Shown: piece by piece, positions 6,148-14,281 of the stretch
Position numbering within the stretch: the stretch's first letter is position 1
Layout of the letters: every line of letters begins with the position of its first letter
Source of the DNA: JBLFWJ01 sp047611425
GTDB taxonomy: Bacteria; Bacteroidota; Bacteroidia; UBA10329
Length of the DNA: 16,548 bases
NCBI GenBank assembly: GCA_047611425.1
Contig: JBLFWJ010000066.1
Location: 1-16,548 of the forward strand
Direction of reading: 5' to 3'
Position numbers and translations under genes: made by a program
The notes under the pieces: generated by a model
The model's input: only the letters and a program-made list of their open reading frames with translations
What the model was told of the DNA's origin: nothing
Database searches by the model: none

Positions 6148-6635
6148 AGCTCAGAAACGAGCAATTCAATATTCACATCTTCGGCAGATACTTGAACATC
6201 AGCGAGGGCGTAAAACTTCTCACGGTGAGCCATTTGTTCTTTGATTTGGGCAAGGAGCGATTCTTCACTCAACCCCCTTAAAAGTGGGCGATTAGACTGG
6301 GCTTTCTCTAATCTTTCAAAAGCAAATTCTGGTGTCATTTTAAGATAAATACTTCTGCCACCTTTAAGAATATGATCCATATTGTTGTGATGAACAGGGC
6401 ATCCGCCACCAGTTGCAACCACCACATCTTCTAGTTCGATACTTCTTAGAATTCGAGCTTCAATTTTTCGGAAGTATTCTTCTCCTTTCACCTCAAATAT
6501 TGAAGAGATGGAATGTCCTGTCAAACGTTGTATCTGTTCATCCATATCGATGAATTTAAAACCCAGAGACTCAGCCAGCAATTTGCCTGTGGTTGATTTC
6601 CCGCACCCCATATATCCAATCAGAAATATTCTCAT
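6135..6635 (-). CDS. aroK: Shikimate kinase
   Basis: A 166-aa protein catalysing ATP-dependent phosphorylation of shikimate to shikimate 3-phosphate, fifth step of the chorismate pathway, in the cytoplasm. Visible family residues: Walker A GYMGCGKST (7-15), DMD (30-32) with the Mg/shikimate-binding aspartates, the shikimate-binding Arg56 (YFRKIE), the GGG loop (76-78), the lid arginine in NRPLL (Arg116), and a late substrate-binding Arg138 (AHREKFY). All are intact and the length is standard. The frame could also begin at a TTG one codon earlier (6638), but the ATG at 6635 is chosen. It lies 6 bases after the dehydrogenase gene and is probably co-transcribed with it. Its end overlaps the convergent phosphoribosyltransferase gene by 13 bases. 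Confidence 0.96.
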   Translation of the reverse strand: MRIFLIGYMGCGKSTTGKLLAESLGFKFIDMDEQIQRLTGHSISSIFEVKGEEYFRKIEARILRSIELEDVVVATGGGCPVHHNNMDHILKGGRSIYLKMTPEFAFERLEKAQSNRPLLRGLSEESLLAQIKEQMAHREKFYALADVQVSAEDVNIELLVSELQPR

Positions 6636-6641
6636 CAAGTA

Positions 6642-7460
6642 TTATTTCTTGCCCGAAATGTTGCCTTCCTTCTCGATGGTTTTGATTACCAATTTATCGA
6701 CCAATCCCGGAAGAAACTTGCTAAGGAAATACGATAGCTTTCCTTGAGTGGTCAAAACCACTCGTTTTTTTTGGGCTACCACTCCATTGCAAATATGGTC
6801 TGCAACTTCTTCAGCAGTCATCATTTTATTCTCCTCTCTTGGAGATTCTCCTTGCTTGCTTCCGTCTGCAACTAAAGCCGTTTTGCGAATGTTGCTCTCG
6901 GTATATCCGGGGCAAACGATCATCACATGTAAGCCTGTGTTATGGTTTTCCAGCCGAAGTGCCTTAAGAAAACCTTCCATCGCAAATTTGGATGCAGAGT
7001 AACCTGTTCTTCCAGGAAGTCCCTGATATCCTGCTACAGAGGAAACACCCACAACCGAACCTTTGGTCTCCAAAAGATGATCCATACCGAACTTGGTGCA
7101 ATAGAGCGTTCCAAAAAAGTTGGTTTCCATCAAGCGTCTTATCACAGAGATATCCAGATCCTTGAAGAACGCGCGCATGCTGATTCCAGCATTGTTGATC
7201 AATACATCCAATCGACCGAAACGTGAAACGGCCGCATCAATCATTCGTTTGCAATCTTCTTCAACACCAACATCGCCAACTACTCCTTCAACTGTAATTC
7301 CTGCTTCGTTTAGTTGGGACTCGGCTTCTCTTAATCTGGCTTCGTTCCGAGCAGAAATGCAAACGTTGTAGCCCATCCTTCCAAACTTAAATGCGCAGGC
7401 CAACCCAATGCCAGAACTACCTCCGGTAATCACGACCACTTTCTTTTTCGAATCATCCAT
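6642..7460 (-). CDS. Short-chain dehydrogenase/reductase (classical SDR)
   Basis: A 272-aa Rossmann-fold oxidoreductase. The cofactor loop TGGSSGIG is at 12-19, Arg38 after the second strand (SARNEARL) points to NADP(H), the NNAG motif is at 89-92, and the catalytic set Asn114, Ser141, Tyr154 and Lys158 (YSASK) is complete. The C-terminal part (about 190-272) is basic and amphipathic, resembling DHRS7-like or acylglycerol-type SDRs, so a lipid-related substrate is possible but not shown. The longest frame starts at a GTG (7478), but that lies just upstream of the -7 element TAAGTTTG, so the ATG at 7460 is preferred. It leads a two-gene unit with aroK. It contains an A8 run on the coding strand near 6767 without a frame disturbance. 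Confidence 0.92.
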   Translation of the reverse strand: MDDSKKKVVVITGGSSGIGLACAFKFGRMGYNVCISARNEARLREAESQLNEAGITVEGVVGDVGVEEDCKRMIDAAVSRFGRLDVLINNAGISMRAFFKDLDISVIRRLMETNFFGTLYCTKFGMDHLLETKGSVVGVSSVAGYQGLPGRTGYSASKFAMEGFLKALRLENHNTGLHVMIVCPGYTESNIRKTALVADGSKQGESPREENKMMTAEEVADHICNGVVAQKKRVVLTTQGKLSYFLSKFLPGLVDKLVIKTIEKEGNISGKK

Positions 7461-7466
7461 GTCTTG

Positions 7467-7474
7467 CAAACTTA
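7467..7474 (-). promoter_or_regulatory. -7 promoter element of the dehydrogenase-aroK unit
   Basis: Minus-strand TAAGTTTG is an exact TAnnTTTG match ending only 6 bases before the ATG at 7460, so the transcript would be leaderless or nearly so. It is part of an 11-bp inverted repeat with the opposite promoter (7467-7477 against 7530-7540). No TTG box is evident at the usual distance. Confidence 0.55.
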
Positions 7475-7532
7475 CCACTTAGGCGCTTCTGTTTTGATTA
7501 ACTGGCAGGCAAGAATTTGTGTCCATTCTTGG

Positions 7533-7540
7533 TAAGTTTG
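7533..7540 (+). promoter_or_regulatory. -7 promoter element of the GNAT-like gene
   Basis: TAAGTTTG on the plus strand matches TAnnTTTG exactly, 15 bases before ATG 7556. A TTTG at 7516-7519 is present but only 13 bases upstream, shorter than usual for the -33 box. It mirrors the element at 7467-7474. Confidence 0.55.
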
Positions 7541-7555
7541 GCCAAAGTCCCAAAT

Positions 7556-8731
7556 ATGAATTTGATCGAGGTAAATAGTAAGAAGTTGGAACAGGAATGG
7601 ATTGAATTTCCTGTTAATCTTTACAAGAAAGACGCACTTTATATCCGACCAATTGATCAAGAGGTTCGAGATGTTTTCAACCCAGATGTAAACAAGGTTT
7701 TTCGAAAGGAAAAGACAGAGATGATTCGGTGGATGTTGAAAGATGACTCAGGAAAAGCCATGGGAAGAATTGCGGCATTTGTTAATGGTAAAACGCTTGG
7801 AGCCGAAGACCAACCTACTGGTGGCTGCGGTTTCTTCGATTGTATTGATGATCAAAATGCGGCTAATATGCTTCTTGATGCGACCAAGAATTGGCTAGAA
7901 GAACGTGGCATGGAAGCCATGGATGGGCCAATCAATCTTGGTGAACGAGACAAGAATTGGGGAATGTTGATTGATGGTTTTGCAGAGCAGAACTACGGCA
8001 TGAATTACAACGCGCCTTACTACCAAACTCTTTTCGAGAATTACGGATTCCAGCTGTACTTCAATCAACTCACGTATGGCAGAAGCTACGATCCAACTGT
8101 AGATCTATCTCCCCGATTCTATGAAAAGGCCAACCTCACTATTAATGACCCTGATTATGAATACCGCCATTTAACCAAAGAGGAGTACTCAAAGGGACCT
8201 GAGTATTTTCTTGAGGTTTACAACAAAGCTTGGGGCGGACACGCAGGCGTCAAACCAATGAATCTGGCTCAGGCGAAGAAGATGTTCGTGAAACTAAAAC
8301 CAATAGCAGACTTAAGGTTGCTTTGGTTTGGTTTCTACAAGGGTAGACCCATTTGCTTTTTCCTACAGATTCCTGAATTGAATCAGTTGTATAAACACGT
8401 TAACGGCAACATGAACTGGTTGGGTAAATTGAAGTTCTTTTATCACCTTAAAACAGGGTCGTGCAAGAAAAGCCTTGGGATTGTTTTTGGTGTTATACCT
8501 GAATTTCACGGAAAAGGAATTGAAGCCGCTTTAGTGGTCGGTTACTCGAAATTAGCTTGGGGAAAAAGTCTTCCTTACCAAACCATTGAGATGAACTGGA
8601 TAGGTGATTTCAACCCAAAAATGATGCGTGTGTGCGAACAGCTTGGTGCTGAGGTCTGGCGAACGCATGCCACTTTCCGATATCTATTTGATCGCGAGAA
8701 GGAATTCAAACGATGTCCAATGATGGGCTGA
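7556..8731 (+). CDS. GNAT-like N-acetyltransferase domain protein
   Basis: A 391-aa protein with two GNAT-like halves. The first (about 50-150) has MGRIAAFVN as a strand and GGCGFFDCIDDQNAANMLLD, typical of N-terminal GNAT folds. The second carries the acetyl-CoA pyrophosphate loop in FGVIPEFHGKGIEAAL (311-326), followed by a long final part (EMNWIGDFNPKMMRVCEQLG, about 345-364) with the asparagine-rich segment typical of GNAT proteins. It resembles uncharacterised Bacteroidota and YghO-type proteins of about 380 residues; its acceptor substrate is unknown. The frame extends to a TTG at 7517, which precedes the -7 element at 7533, so ATG 7556 is chosen. The stop abuts the tamB stop with no gap. 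The gene is transcribed alone from a divergent promoter region. Confidence 0.8.
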   Translation: MNLIEVNSKKLEQEWIEFPVNLYKKDALYIRPIDQEVRDVFNPDVNKVFRKEKTEMIRWMLKDDSGKAMGRIAAFVNGKTLGAEDQPTGGCGFFDCIDDQNAANMLLDATKNWLEERGMEAMDGPINLGERDKNWGMLIDGFAEQNYGMNYNAPYYQTLFENYGFQLYFNQLTYGRSYDPTVDLSPRFYEKANLTINDPDYEYRHLTKEEYSKGPEYFLEVYNKAWGGHAGVKPMNLAQAKKMFVKLKPIADLRLLWFGFYKGRPICFFLQIPELNQLYKHVNGNMNWLGKLKFFYHLKTGSCKKSLGIVFGVIPEFHGKGIEAALVVGYSKLAWGKSLPYQTIEMNWIGDFNPKMMRVCEQLGAEVWRTHATFRYLFDREKEFKRCPMMG

Positions 8732-11700
8732 TCAAGGTGTTAATTCTTCCTCTACCTCCTTTTCTTTACGTTTCAAGAACTTGAACAAGTCACCCAAAGT
8801 TTCAAATTCTTTACGGTAAGAAATGCCCACACCTTGGGTAAAAGGGGCATTGTTTTCCGCTAGGGAATTAATGTCATTGCTCTTATTGAAAGCCTTGATT
8901 CTGAATCTTCCGTCAGGTGTAATTTTGTATTCAACATTCACGTCACCAACGATATTACTGGCATTATTTGGTTGATCTTCGCCCGTATTGTTGTTGCCGG
9001 CAACACCAACATTTCCGTCAATAATCACCCGATCATTTAAAATCTGGGTAGATAGCGCAACTTCCACAGCATCATTTGTAATTGCGGTACCTGGGCGATA
9101 GTTTACTCCAACATCTACATCGTTACTAATCTGAGAAAGCCAATTGCTCAGTTGGTTGGACAGAAGCTCGGCAGAGTTAGCGGACAAGAAACCTCCTGTC
9201 TCCTGCCCTAGTCCTCCATTTGAAACTGGGAAGAATTTATTCAATACAAGCAAACCAAAAACCTGTCGGTTCATTTCTTGCACGTTTCCGATGCCAATTT
9301 TATTCTGCACTTCCGTGTTGATACGCTCATCAGAATTTGGAAGATCCACACCAAACTCAATCTTAGGACTGAGCAATTTGTCCTTCATTTTCATGGTACA
9401 ATCCACCAATACTCTTCTTCGATAAACATCGCTTGTATCGGGATACATTAGATCATACAGGGAAGTTCGAACACTGTAAAGTGCTGTAATATCGATTTCG
9501 GCATTGTAGGGGTCGCCACTCCAGCTCAGGCTTCCACCCTGACTAACATTGAATTTCTTGTTGATCACATTTTGTAATGTGAAGAGGTATTCTCCATCGG
9601 CAATCACAAAATCCCCAAACATTCTAAAGCCAGATAGATTGTCCAATTTCATCTTAAGATCCCCTGACCCACGGCCTTTCATAATGTCCCCAGTTTTCTG
9701 ATCAAAGATCAATTGAACCTGTGCATCCGTAGTCACCTCAAGGTCGAAGTTCATTGTCAAATTGGATAAATCCAACTGATACTTTTCTGAAAGCGAATTA
9801 TCGTTTTCTTCCTCTCCGTGTTTCTTAAATGTGATAAAATCTGACTCAGCAACGGTCTCGGTTCCATCCAATGGAATGTGAAATCGAGTGCCTCGCTCCG
9901 TTTTCAATTTCATGTCAAGAAACATGTCAGTTGGTTCTCCTGAAAACCGCACCAATCCACTGGCGTAGGCTTTTCCGTAATAAAGGGAATTCATAGCACC
10001 ATTGGTGTTTAAGGCTAAGAAATTGTCTGCGTTTACTGAAGCATCAAACGTCCAATTCTTGAAGTTTTCGTGTTTGATAAATCCAGTGATTGAACCCTTT
10101 TTTCCATTAATATCCCGTGCATCGGCTTGCTCCATATAGAAGCCATCGGGCCTAACCAAAACCGTATCGTTTACTTGAAATTGTGTATTCAAATAATCAA
10201 CCCTTAATCCAGTGGTATCAAGTGAAACATAGCCTTGCAACTCGGGGGTTTCGGTAGGTCCACTAATCGTGATTTCTGCTGAAGCGGTACCTGTCAATTC
10301 GGTTACCATAGCATCCACATAATGTTCAAAGGCACTCACAGGAATCCCGACAAAGGCGACATCCAAATCGTAATTATCCTGTTCGCTTTGCGGAAAATAT
10401 GTTCCATTAATGGAAAGTCCATCAATGCCATCATGCTTGAGTAAGGCGTTCATTTCGATGCCTTTGGATTCTGGCAACCATTTATTAGAAATGGCACCTG
10501 ATCCAATTAAGTGGTTGTTCAAAATCAATGAATCGACTTGAAGGTCGGAGATGAATGAGAAGTTTCCGTACAGTGCCTTCAACTCCGCTTGTCCAGTAAC
10601 AGACCCACCTAATTCCAGTCCGGTCTTTTGGAGCAAAACATTGAAATTGCCAACATCAAACTTTTCCAAGGAAACTTGTAAGCCGTCTGACTCTAGCTTA
10701 CCCAGCTTACCGTCAACGGCAAACTTTTGCCATTCATTCTGAATCTTGATATTCGAAACAGCTATTCCTGTTGAATCAAATGCAATCTCGCCTAATGGAT
10801 CAATAATCCATTGAAGATCTCGAACGGAAACAAGGGATCTGCTGAATCTCAGCTTTGCCTCTCCTCCTGATTCAAAATCGACACGGCCATTGATTCTGCC
10901 CCGCGTTTCCTTCTTTGTAAGGTTGTTCCAGTCTAGACCGAAATCCATCCTGTTGTCGAAAGAACCTGTTGTTCCTGTGAGATTCCTAAGAATCATGCTA
11001 TCCGTTATATGAATAGCCGCACAAGTCATATCTAACTGAAATAACTCGGTAGGATTGTCTGCTTGAACTACGATTTCTTCTAACCGTACGCCTTGATATG
11101 ACATACTTGGTATGTGTCCATCAATCTCAATTAAATCTCCGGAAGATGCGTATCGGCCTGCCAAGCGAGTTCCGTTCGCCAATTCTAGGTCCTGTTCCAA
11201 CAGGTAAATCAGCAAATCAGCATCGTGGAGTTCCAAGAAAAAACCAAAGTCTAGATGCTCTTCTGGCCCTAACTTTTCGAATTCTTGAGCATAGCGCGGC
11301 AGGTGTTTTCCAACCATGTTGTTTGCAGCACGCCTCAAACTCTTGAACAGAAATTTACCATCAAATCGGGCATCCAACACACCTGAATTAAGCACCAAAT
11401 GACGAACATCTTCATCTTCTGTTACCGAAAAATTTATGTTTCCAATATTGAAATTGTGACCAGGTTCGGAATACGTGATGTTGTACATGTCAATATTTCC
11501 AATCAACTCATCAATATCGTTTCCAACAAAATTGAATACGATATCCCCACGAATACTAGCATCCTCACGTTGACGTAGTAATTTGAGCTTGGACAGGTTG
11601 CCCTTTTGCACTGTAGCTCTGAAATTGAAATAAGGTTCGTCTCCACCTAAATCAACAACCCCGGCAAAACCCATGTCGAGGTTTTCATCGTTGATGCTGT

Positions 11701-13198
11701 AATCACCTTCAAAACGCTTTTCAAACAGTCTTCCGTTAAGGTCGATGTTTTTGTAATCGTACCCCATAATCTCAACCTGCTTGATTCGCCCTTCAAGCTG
11801 AGCATCGATGGATTCTGCAGTTAAGCCCTTACCGTCAATGGAGGCATCTAGCGAAAGACGGCCCAAACTATCAACCCCTAAAAAAGTCCCAACATCCAAT
11901 CTTTGAGTCTTGAGCGTTCCTGAATATGACAGCGTTCCTGTGTTGTAATCTTGTTTTAGAAGAACGTCTGACCGAAGCGAACCGAGTCTGGTATTCAACT
12001 TTCCGTAAGCCACAAAATCACTTAAGAAACCGGTGAAGTTTCCGTTGAATCGAATGTTACCCAATCGAGCAATATTTGAAGGAACACTCAAGGACCGATC
12101 TTCCTGAAAAGGTGGAATTGGAACCGTCTTGAGATCAGCATAATTAGTTTCCAACCGTTTCAGATCCAAGAACATGAAAGTTTGCTCAATTTCAGGAAGA
12201 CCATCAAAATCAACATCACCTTGAATTCGAGTCGCATTTCCAAAACGGATATCCATGTTTCGGCCTTTCAGTGACTTGACTTTTCCATAAACATGTCCGC
12301 TAACAATTATATGGTCACCAATACCAATAAGTTTTGGGGCGAAAAATGAAAGATCATTCAAATCAAGAATGGATCCTGGAACAATATTCACGTCCATTCG
12401 AACCTCATTAATGAAGTCAAGGTAATCCCTCCATTCAGTGTAATTAAAAAGGACATCGCATTGAACGAGGGAATGTTCAGTTTGAACCTCAACGTTCTTA
12501 ACGTCCAGCATATCAGGGCTAACCTTGGCCTTTCCCTTAAACCCATCCAATCTAAATCCTCTGGTTTCAAAACAGCTTAAGGCTCGAACATTCCCGTAAA
12601 TACTGTCCTGAACTATGGAAATCTCATCAATATTGAACTCAATATGCCGTACGTCCAAATCCATGTATTCAATCCCGACCCGAGTGTGGTCCTTGTTTTT
12701 ATCTAAAAGCTGAAATGAGCCACGGTGCACGGTCAGCTCATCAAAATCGAAGTTCCATTGTGGACTGGTGGAATCGGTTTCGACCTTAAAATGATCGATA
12801 ATAAACATGAGGTTAAACCTATCTTCGTGGTGCAATTTTTTCAGGAAGAACTTTGGGCCATCAATCCGAATCTCCCCGAATGAAATCTGCATGGAATCTT
12901 GATCGAATCCATTAAATCCAAAATGAAGTTTTTCGAAGTACGCAAGCGTGTCAGCGGCCAAGTCCTCAACATAAAGTTCTTCAAGGATGACCCGATTAAA
13001 GAAACCGACATCTACGCCACCAACTTCCACTCGCGTATTCAGATCCTCAGAAAGTTGAACAGTTAGCTTTGTGGTCAGATAGGTTTGAACTCTAGGCAGT
13101 CGCAGCAAAGCGTATGCTGTGCTCAGCAAAACGATTAGCACAACCAACGCAATAAGTAGCGTTCGGGTGCCGATCTTTATAATTTTGCCTGTTGTCAT
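8732..13198 (-). CDS. tamB: Translocation and assembly module subunit TamB (DUF490)
   Basis: A 1488-aa protein. Residues 13-32 are one membrane anchor after a short cytoplasmic start; the rest is periplasmic. From about residue 35 there is a long beta-rich repetitive region with segments such as LEELYVEDLAADTLAYFEKL (73-92), and from about 960 to the end the conserved TamB domain, with SWSGDPYNAEIDITALY, KIEFGVDLPNSDERINTEVQ and a final beta-barrel-like GVGISYRKEF. Family knowledge: TamB spans the periplasm as a hydrophobic-grooved beta sheet and is implicated in lipid transport and outer-membrane protein assembly with a TamA-type barrel; in Bacteroidota the partner is called TamL and is not in this window. 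The start ATG has an exact -7 element 36 bases upstream. It is divergent from tsaD, a common Bacteroidota arrangement, and its stop abuts that of the GNAT-like gene. Confidence 0.95.
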   Translation of the reverse strand: MTTGKIIKIGTRTLLIALVVLIVLLSTAYALLRLPRVQTYLTTKLTVQLSEDLNTRVEVGGVDVGFFNRVILEELYVEDLAADTLAYFEKLHFGFNGFDQDSMQISFGEIRIDGPKFFLKKLHHEDRFNLMFIIDHFKVETDSTSPQWNFDFDELTVHRGSFQLLDKNKDHTRVGIEYMDLDVRHIEFNIDEISIVQDSIYGNVRALSCFETRGFRLDGFKGKAKVSPDMLDVKNVEVQTEHSLVQCDVLFNYTEWRDYLDFINEVRMDVNIVPGSILDLNDLSFFAPKLIGIGDHIIVSGHVYGKVKSLKGRNMDIRFGNATRIQGDVDFDGLPEIEQTFMFLDLKRLETNYADLKTVPIPPFQEDRSLSVPSNIARLGNIRFNGNFTGFLSDFVAYGKLNTRLGSLRSDVLLKQDYNTGTLSYSGTLKTQRLDVGTFLGVDSLGRLSLDASIDGKGLTAESIDAQLEGRIKQVEIMGYDYKNIDLNGRLFEKRFEGDYSINDENLDMGFAGVVDLGGDEPYFNFRATVQKGNLSKLKLLRQREDASIRGDIVFNFVGNDIDELIGNIDMYNITYSEPGHNFNIGNINFSVTEDEDVRHLVLNSGVLDARFDGKFLFKSLRRAANNMVGKHLPRYAQEFEKLGPEEHLDFGFFLELHDADLLIYLLEQDLELANGTRLAGRYASSGDLIEIDGHIPSMSYQGVRLEEIVVQADNPTELFQLDMTCAAIHITDSMILRNLTGTTGSFDNRMDFGLDWNNLTKKETRGRINGRVDFESGGEAKLRFSRSLVSVRDLQWIIDPLGEIAFDSTGIAVSNIKIQNEWQKFAVDGKLGKLESDGLQVSLEKFDVGNFNVLLQKTGLELGGSVTGQAELKALYGNFSFISDLQVDSLILNNHLIGSGAISNKWLPESKGIEMNALLKHDGIDGLSINGTYFPQSEQDNYDLDVAFVGIPVSAFEHYVDAMVTELTGTASAEITISGPTETPELQGYVSLDTTGLRVDYLNTQFQVNDTVLVRPDGFYMEQADARDINGKKGSITGFIKHENFKNWTFDASVNADNFLALNTNGAMNSLYYGKAYASGLVRFSGEPTDMFLDMKLKTERGTRFHIPLDGTETVAESDFITFKKHGEEENDNSLSEKYQLDLSNLTMNFDLEVTTDAQVQLIFDQKTGDIMKGRGSGDLKMKLDNLSGFRMFGDFVIADGEYLFTLQNVINKKFNVSQGGSLSWSGDPYNAEIDITALYSVRTSLYDLMYPDTSDVYRRRVLVDCTMKMKDKLLSPKIEFGVDLPNSDERINTEVQNKIGIGNVQEMNRQVFGLLVLNKFFPVSNGGLGQETGGFLSANSAELLSNQLSNWLSQISNDVDVGVNYRPGTAITNDAVEVALSTQILNDRVIIDGNVGVAGNNNTGEDQPNNASNIVGDVNVEYKITPDGRFRIKAFNKSNDINSLAENNAPFTQGVGISYRKEFETLGDLFKFLKRKEKEVEEELTP

Positions 13199-13234
13199 TG
13201 GGAATTAACCACTTAAGCCCTGCAGAATTGCGAT

Positions 13235-13242
13235 CAAAGTTA
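13235..13242 (-). promoter_or_regulatory. -7 promoter element of tamB
   Basis: Minus-strand TAACTTTG is an exact TAnnTTTG match 36 bases before the tamB ATG; a TTG lies 15 bases further upstream, shorter than the usual spacing. The element lies inside the reading frame that extends tsaD upstream to TTG 13192, which argues that tsaD starts later. Confidence 0.55.
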
Positions 13243-13263
13243 GACAATAAGCGTACCCAAGAT

Positions 13264-14271
13264 GTGCTGATACTTGGGATAGAATCTTCTTGCGATGACA
13301 CGTCTGCAGCGGTGCTTCGTAACGATGAAGTACTTAGCAATGTTGTGGCTACGCAATCGGTTCATGAGGAATTTGGAGGTGTAGTTCCCGAACTTGCGTC
13401 AAGAGCTCACCAAAGCAACATTGTTCCGGTTGTTAACTCAGCACTGCAAGAAGCCGGCATTGACAAAAACAGCCTAGATGCTGTCGCAGTTACAATTGGT
13501 CCAGGATTGATGGGAAGCTTGTTAGTCGGGACCTCATTCGCCAAATCGATGGTTACTGCTTTAGACATTCCGCTGATTGGTGTGAATCATATGCAGGCAC
13601 ATATTCTTGCGCATTTCATAAAATCAGAAACTCAAACTCCACCTAATTTTCCTTTTCTCTGTTTGACAATTTCGGGCGGACATACTCAAATCGTAGTCGT
13701 GAAGGATGACCTTAATATGGAACTGATTGGCACCACATTGGACGATGCCGCTGGTGAAGCATTTGACAAGGCGGCAAAATTGCTAGGCCTTGGTTATCCT
13801 GGCGGACCAAAGGTTGATCAACATGCCAAGAACGGAGACGCAACTAAATACAAATTCGCTAAACCTAGGGTGGAAAAGGCAAATATGAGTTTTAGTGGAA
13901 TCAAGAGTTCGTTACTCTACTTTCTTCAAAAGGAAATGAGGCAAGATGATCAATTCATTGAAAACCATTTAAACGATATCTGCGCATCATATCAGACTTC
14001 TATAGTGTCCTATCTTTTTGAAAAACTGGAATGGGCCGTTAATCATACTGGAATTACTGAAGTTGCCATTGCAGGTGGTGTTTCTGCCAACAGTTTAGTT
14101 CGTGCTGAATTGATGGACCGGGTAACCTCAGCAAATTGGACCGTTCATATTCCTGAGTTTCAATATTGTACCGACAATGCGGCTATGGTTGGAATAGCTG
14201 GATATAAAATGTACTTACAAAGACTTTTCACTCCTCTAGGTACTCGACCTTTGGCCCGAATGCCATTCTAA
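13264..14271 (+). CDS. tsaD: tRNA N6-adenosine threonylcarbamoyltransferase TsaD
   Basis: With a GTG start the protein is 335 aa. It transfers threonylcarbamoyl from its AMP adduct to A37 of ANN-decoding tRNAs (t6A), as part of the cytoplasmic TsaB-TsaD-TsaE complex. Visible signatures: the start LILGIESSCDD, the metal-binding HMQAH (His109, His113), SGGHT (137-141), GGVSANS (271-277) and the metal-binding Asp304 in CTDNAAM (302-308). All are intact and the length is typical. There is no ATG in front. The frame can be extended to TTG at 13192, 24 residues earlier, or TTG at 13228, but GTG 13264 gives the usual family start directly at the first strand and leaves room for the tamB promoter. 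It is divergent from tamB. The next gene begins 10 bases after its stop, so the two are probably co-transcribed. Confidence 0.96.
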   Translation: MLILGIESSCDDTSAAVLRNDEVLSNVVATQSVHEEFGGVVPELASRAHQSNIVPVVNSALQEAGIDKNSLDAVAVTIGPGLMGSLLVGTSFAKSMVTALDIPLIGVNHMQAHILAHFIKSETQTPPNFPFLCLTISGGHTQIVVVKDDLNMELIGTTLDDAAGEAFDKAAKLLGLGYPGGPKVDQHAKNGDATKYKFAKPRVEKANMSFSGIKSSLLYFLQKEMRQDDQFIENHLNDICASYQTSIVSYLFEKLEWAVNHTGITEVAIAGGVSANSLVRAELMDRVTSANWTVHIPEFQYCTDNAAMVGIAGYKMYLQRLFTPLGTRPLARMPF

Positions 14272-14281
14272 CTTTATTACC

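Noticed and set aside
6764..6771. Run of eight T (A8 on the coding strand) in the dehydrogenase gene as a possible frameshift site
   Set aside because: The frame is intact on both sides, the protein is of normal length and no stop or stimulatory structure suggests programmed slippage.
9144..9425. Plus-strand frames inside tamB (also 10551-10742 and 11098-11346)
   Set aside because: They are antisense shadows of the strongly supported tamB frame and show no recognisable protein features.
13192..13263. 24-residue N-terminal extension of TsaD from TTG 13192
   Set aside because: The start codon lies inside the tamB start region and the extension covers the tamB -7 element; GTG 13264 yields the usual family start.
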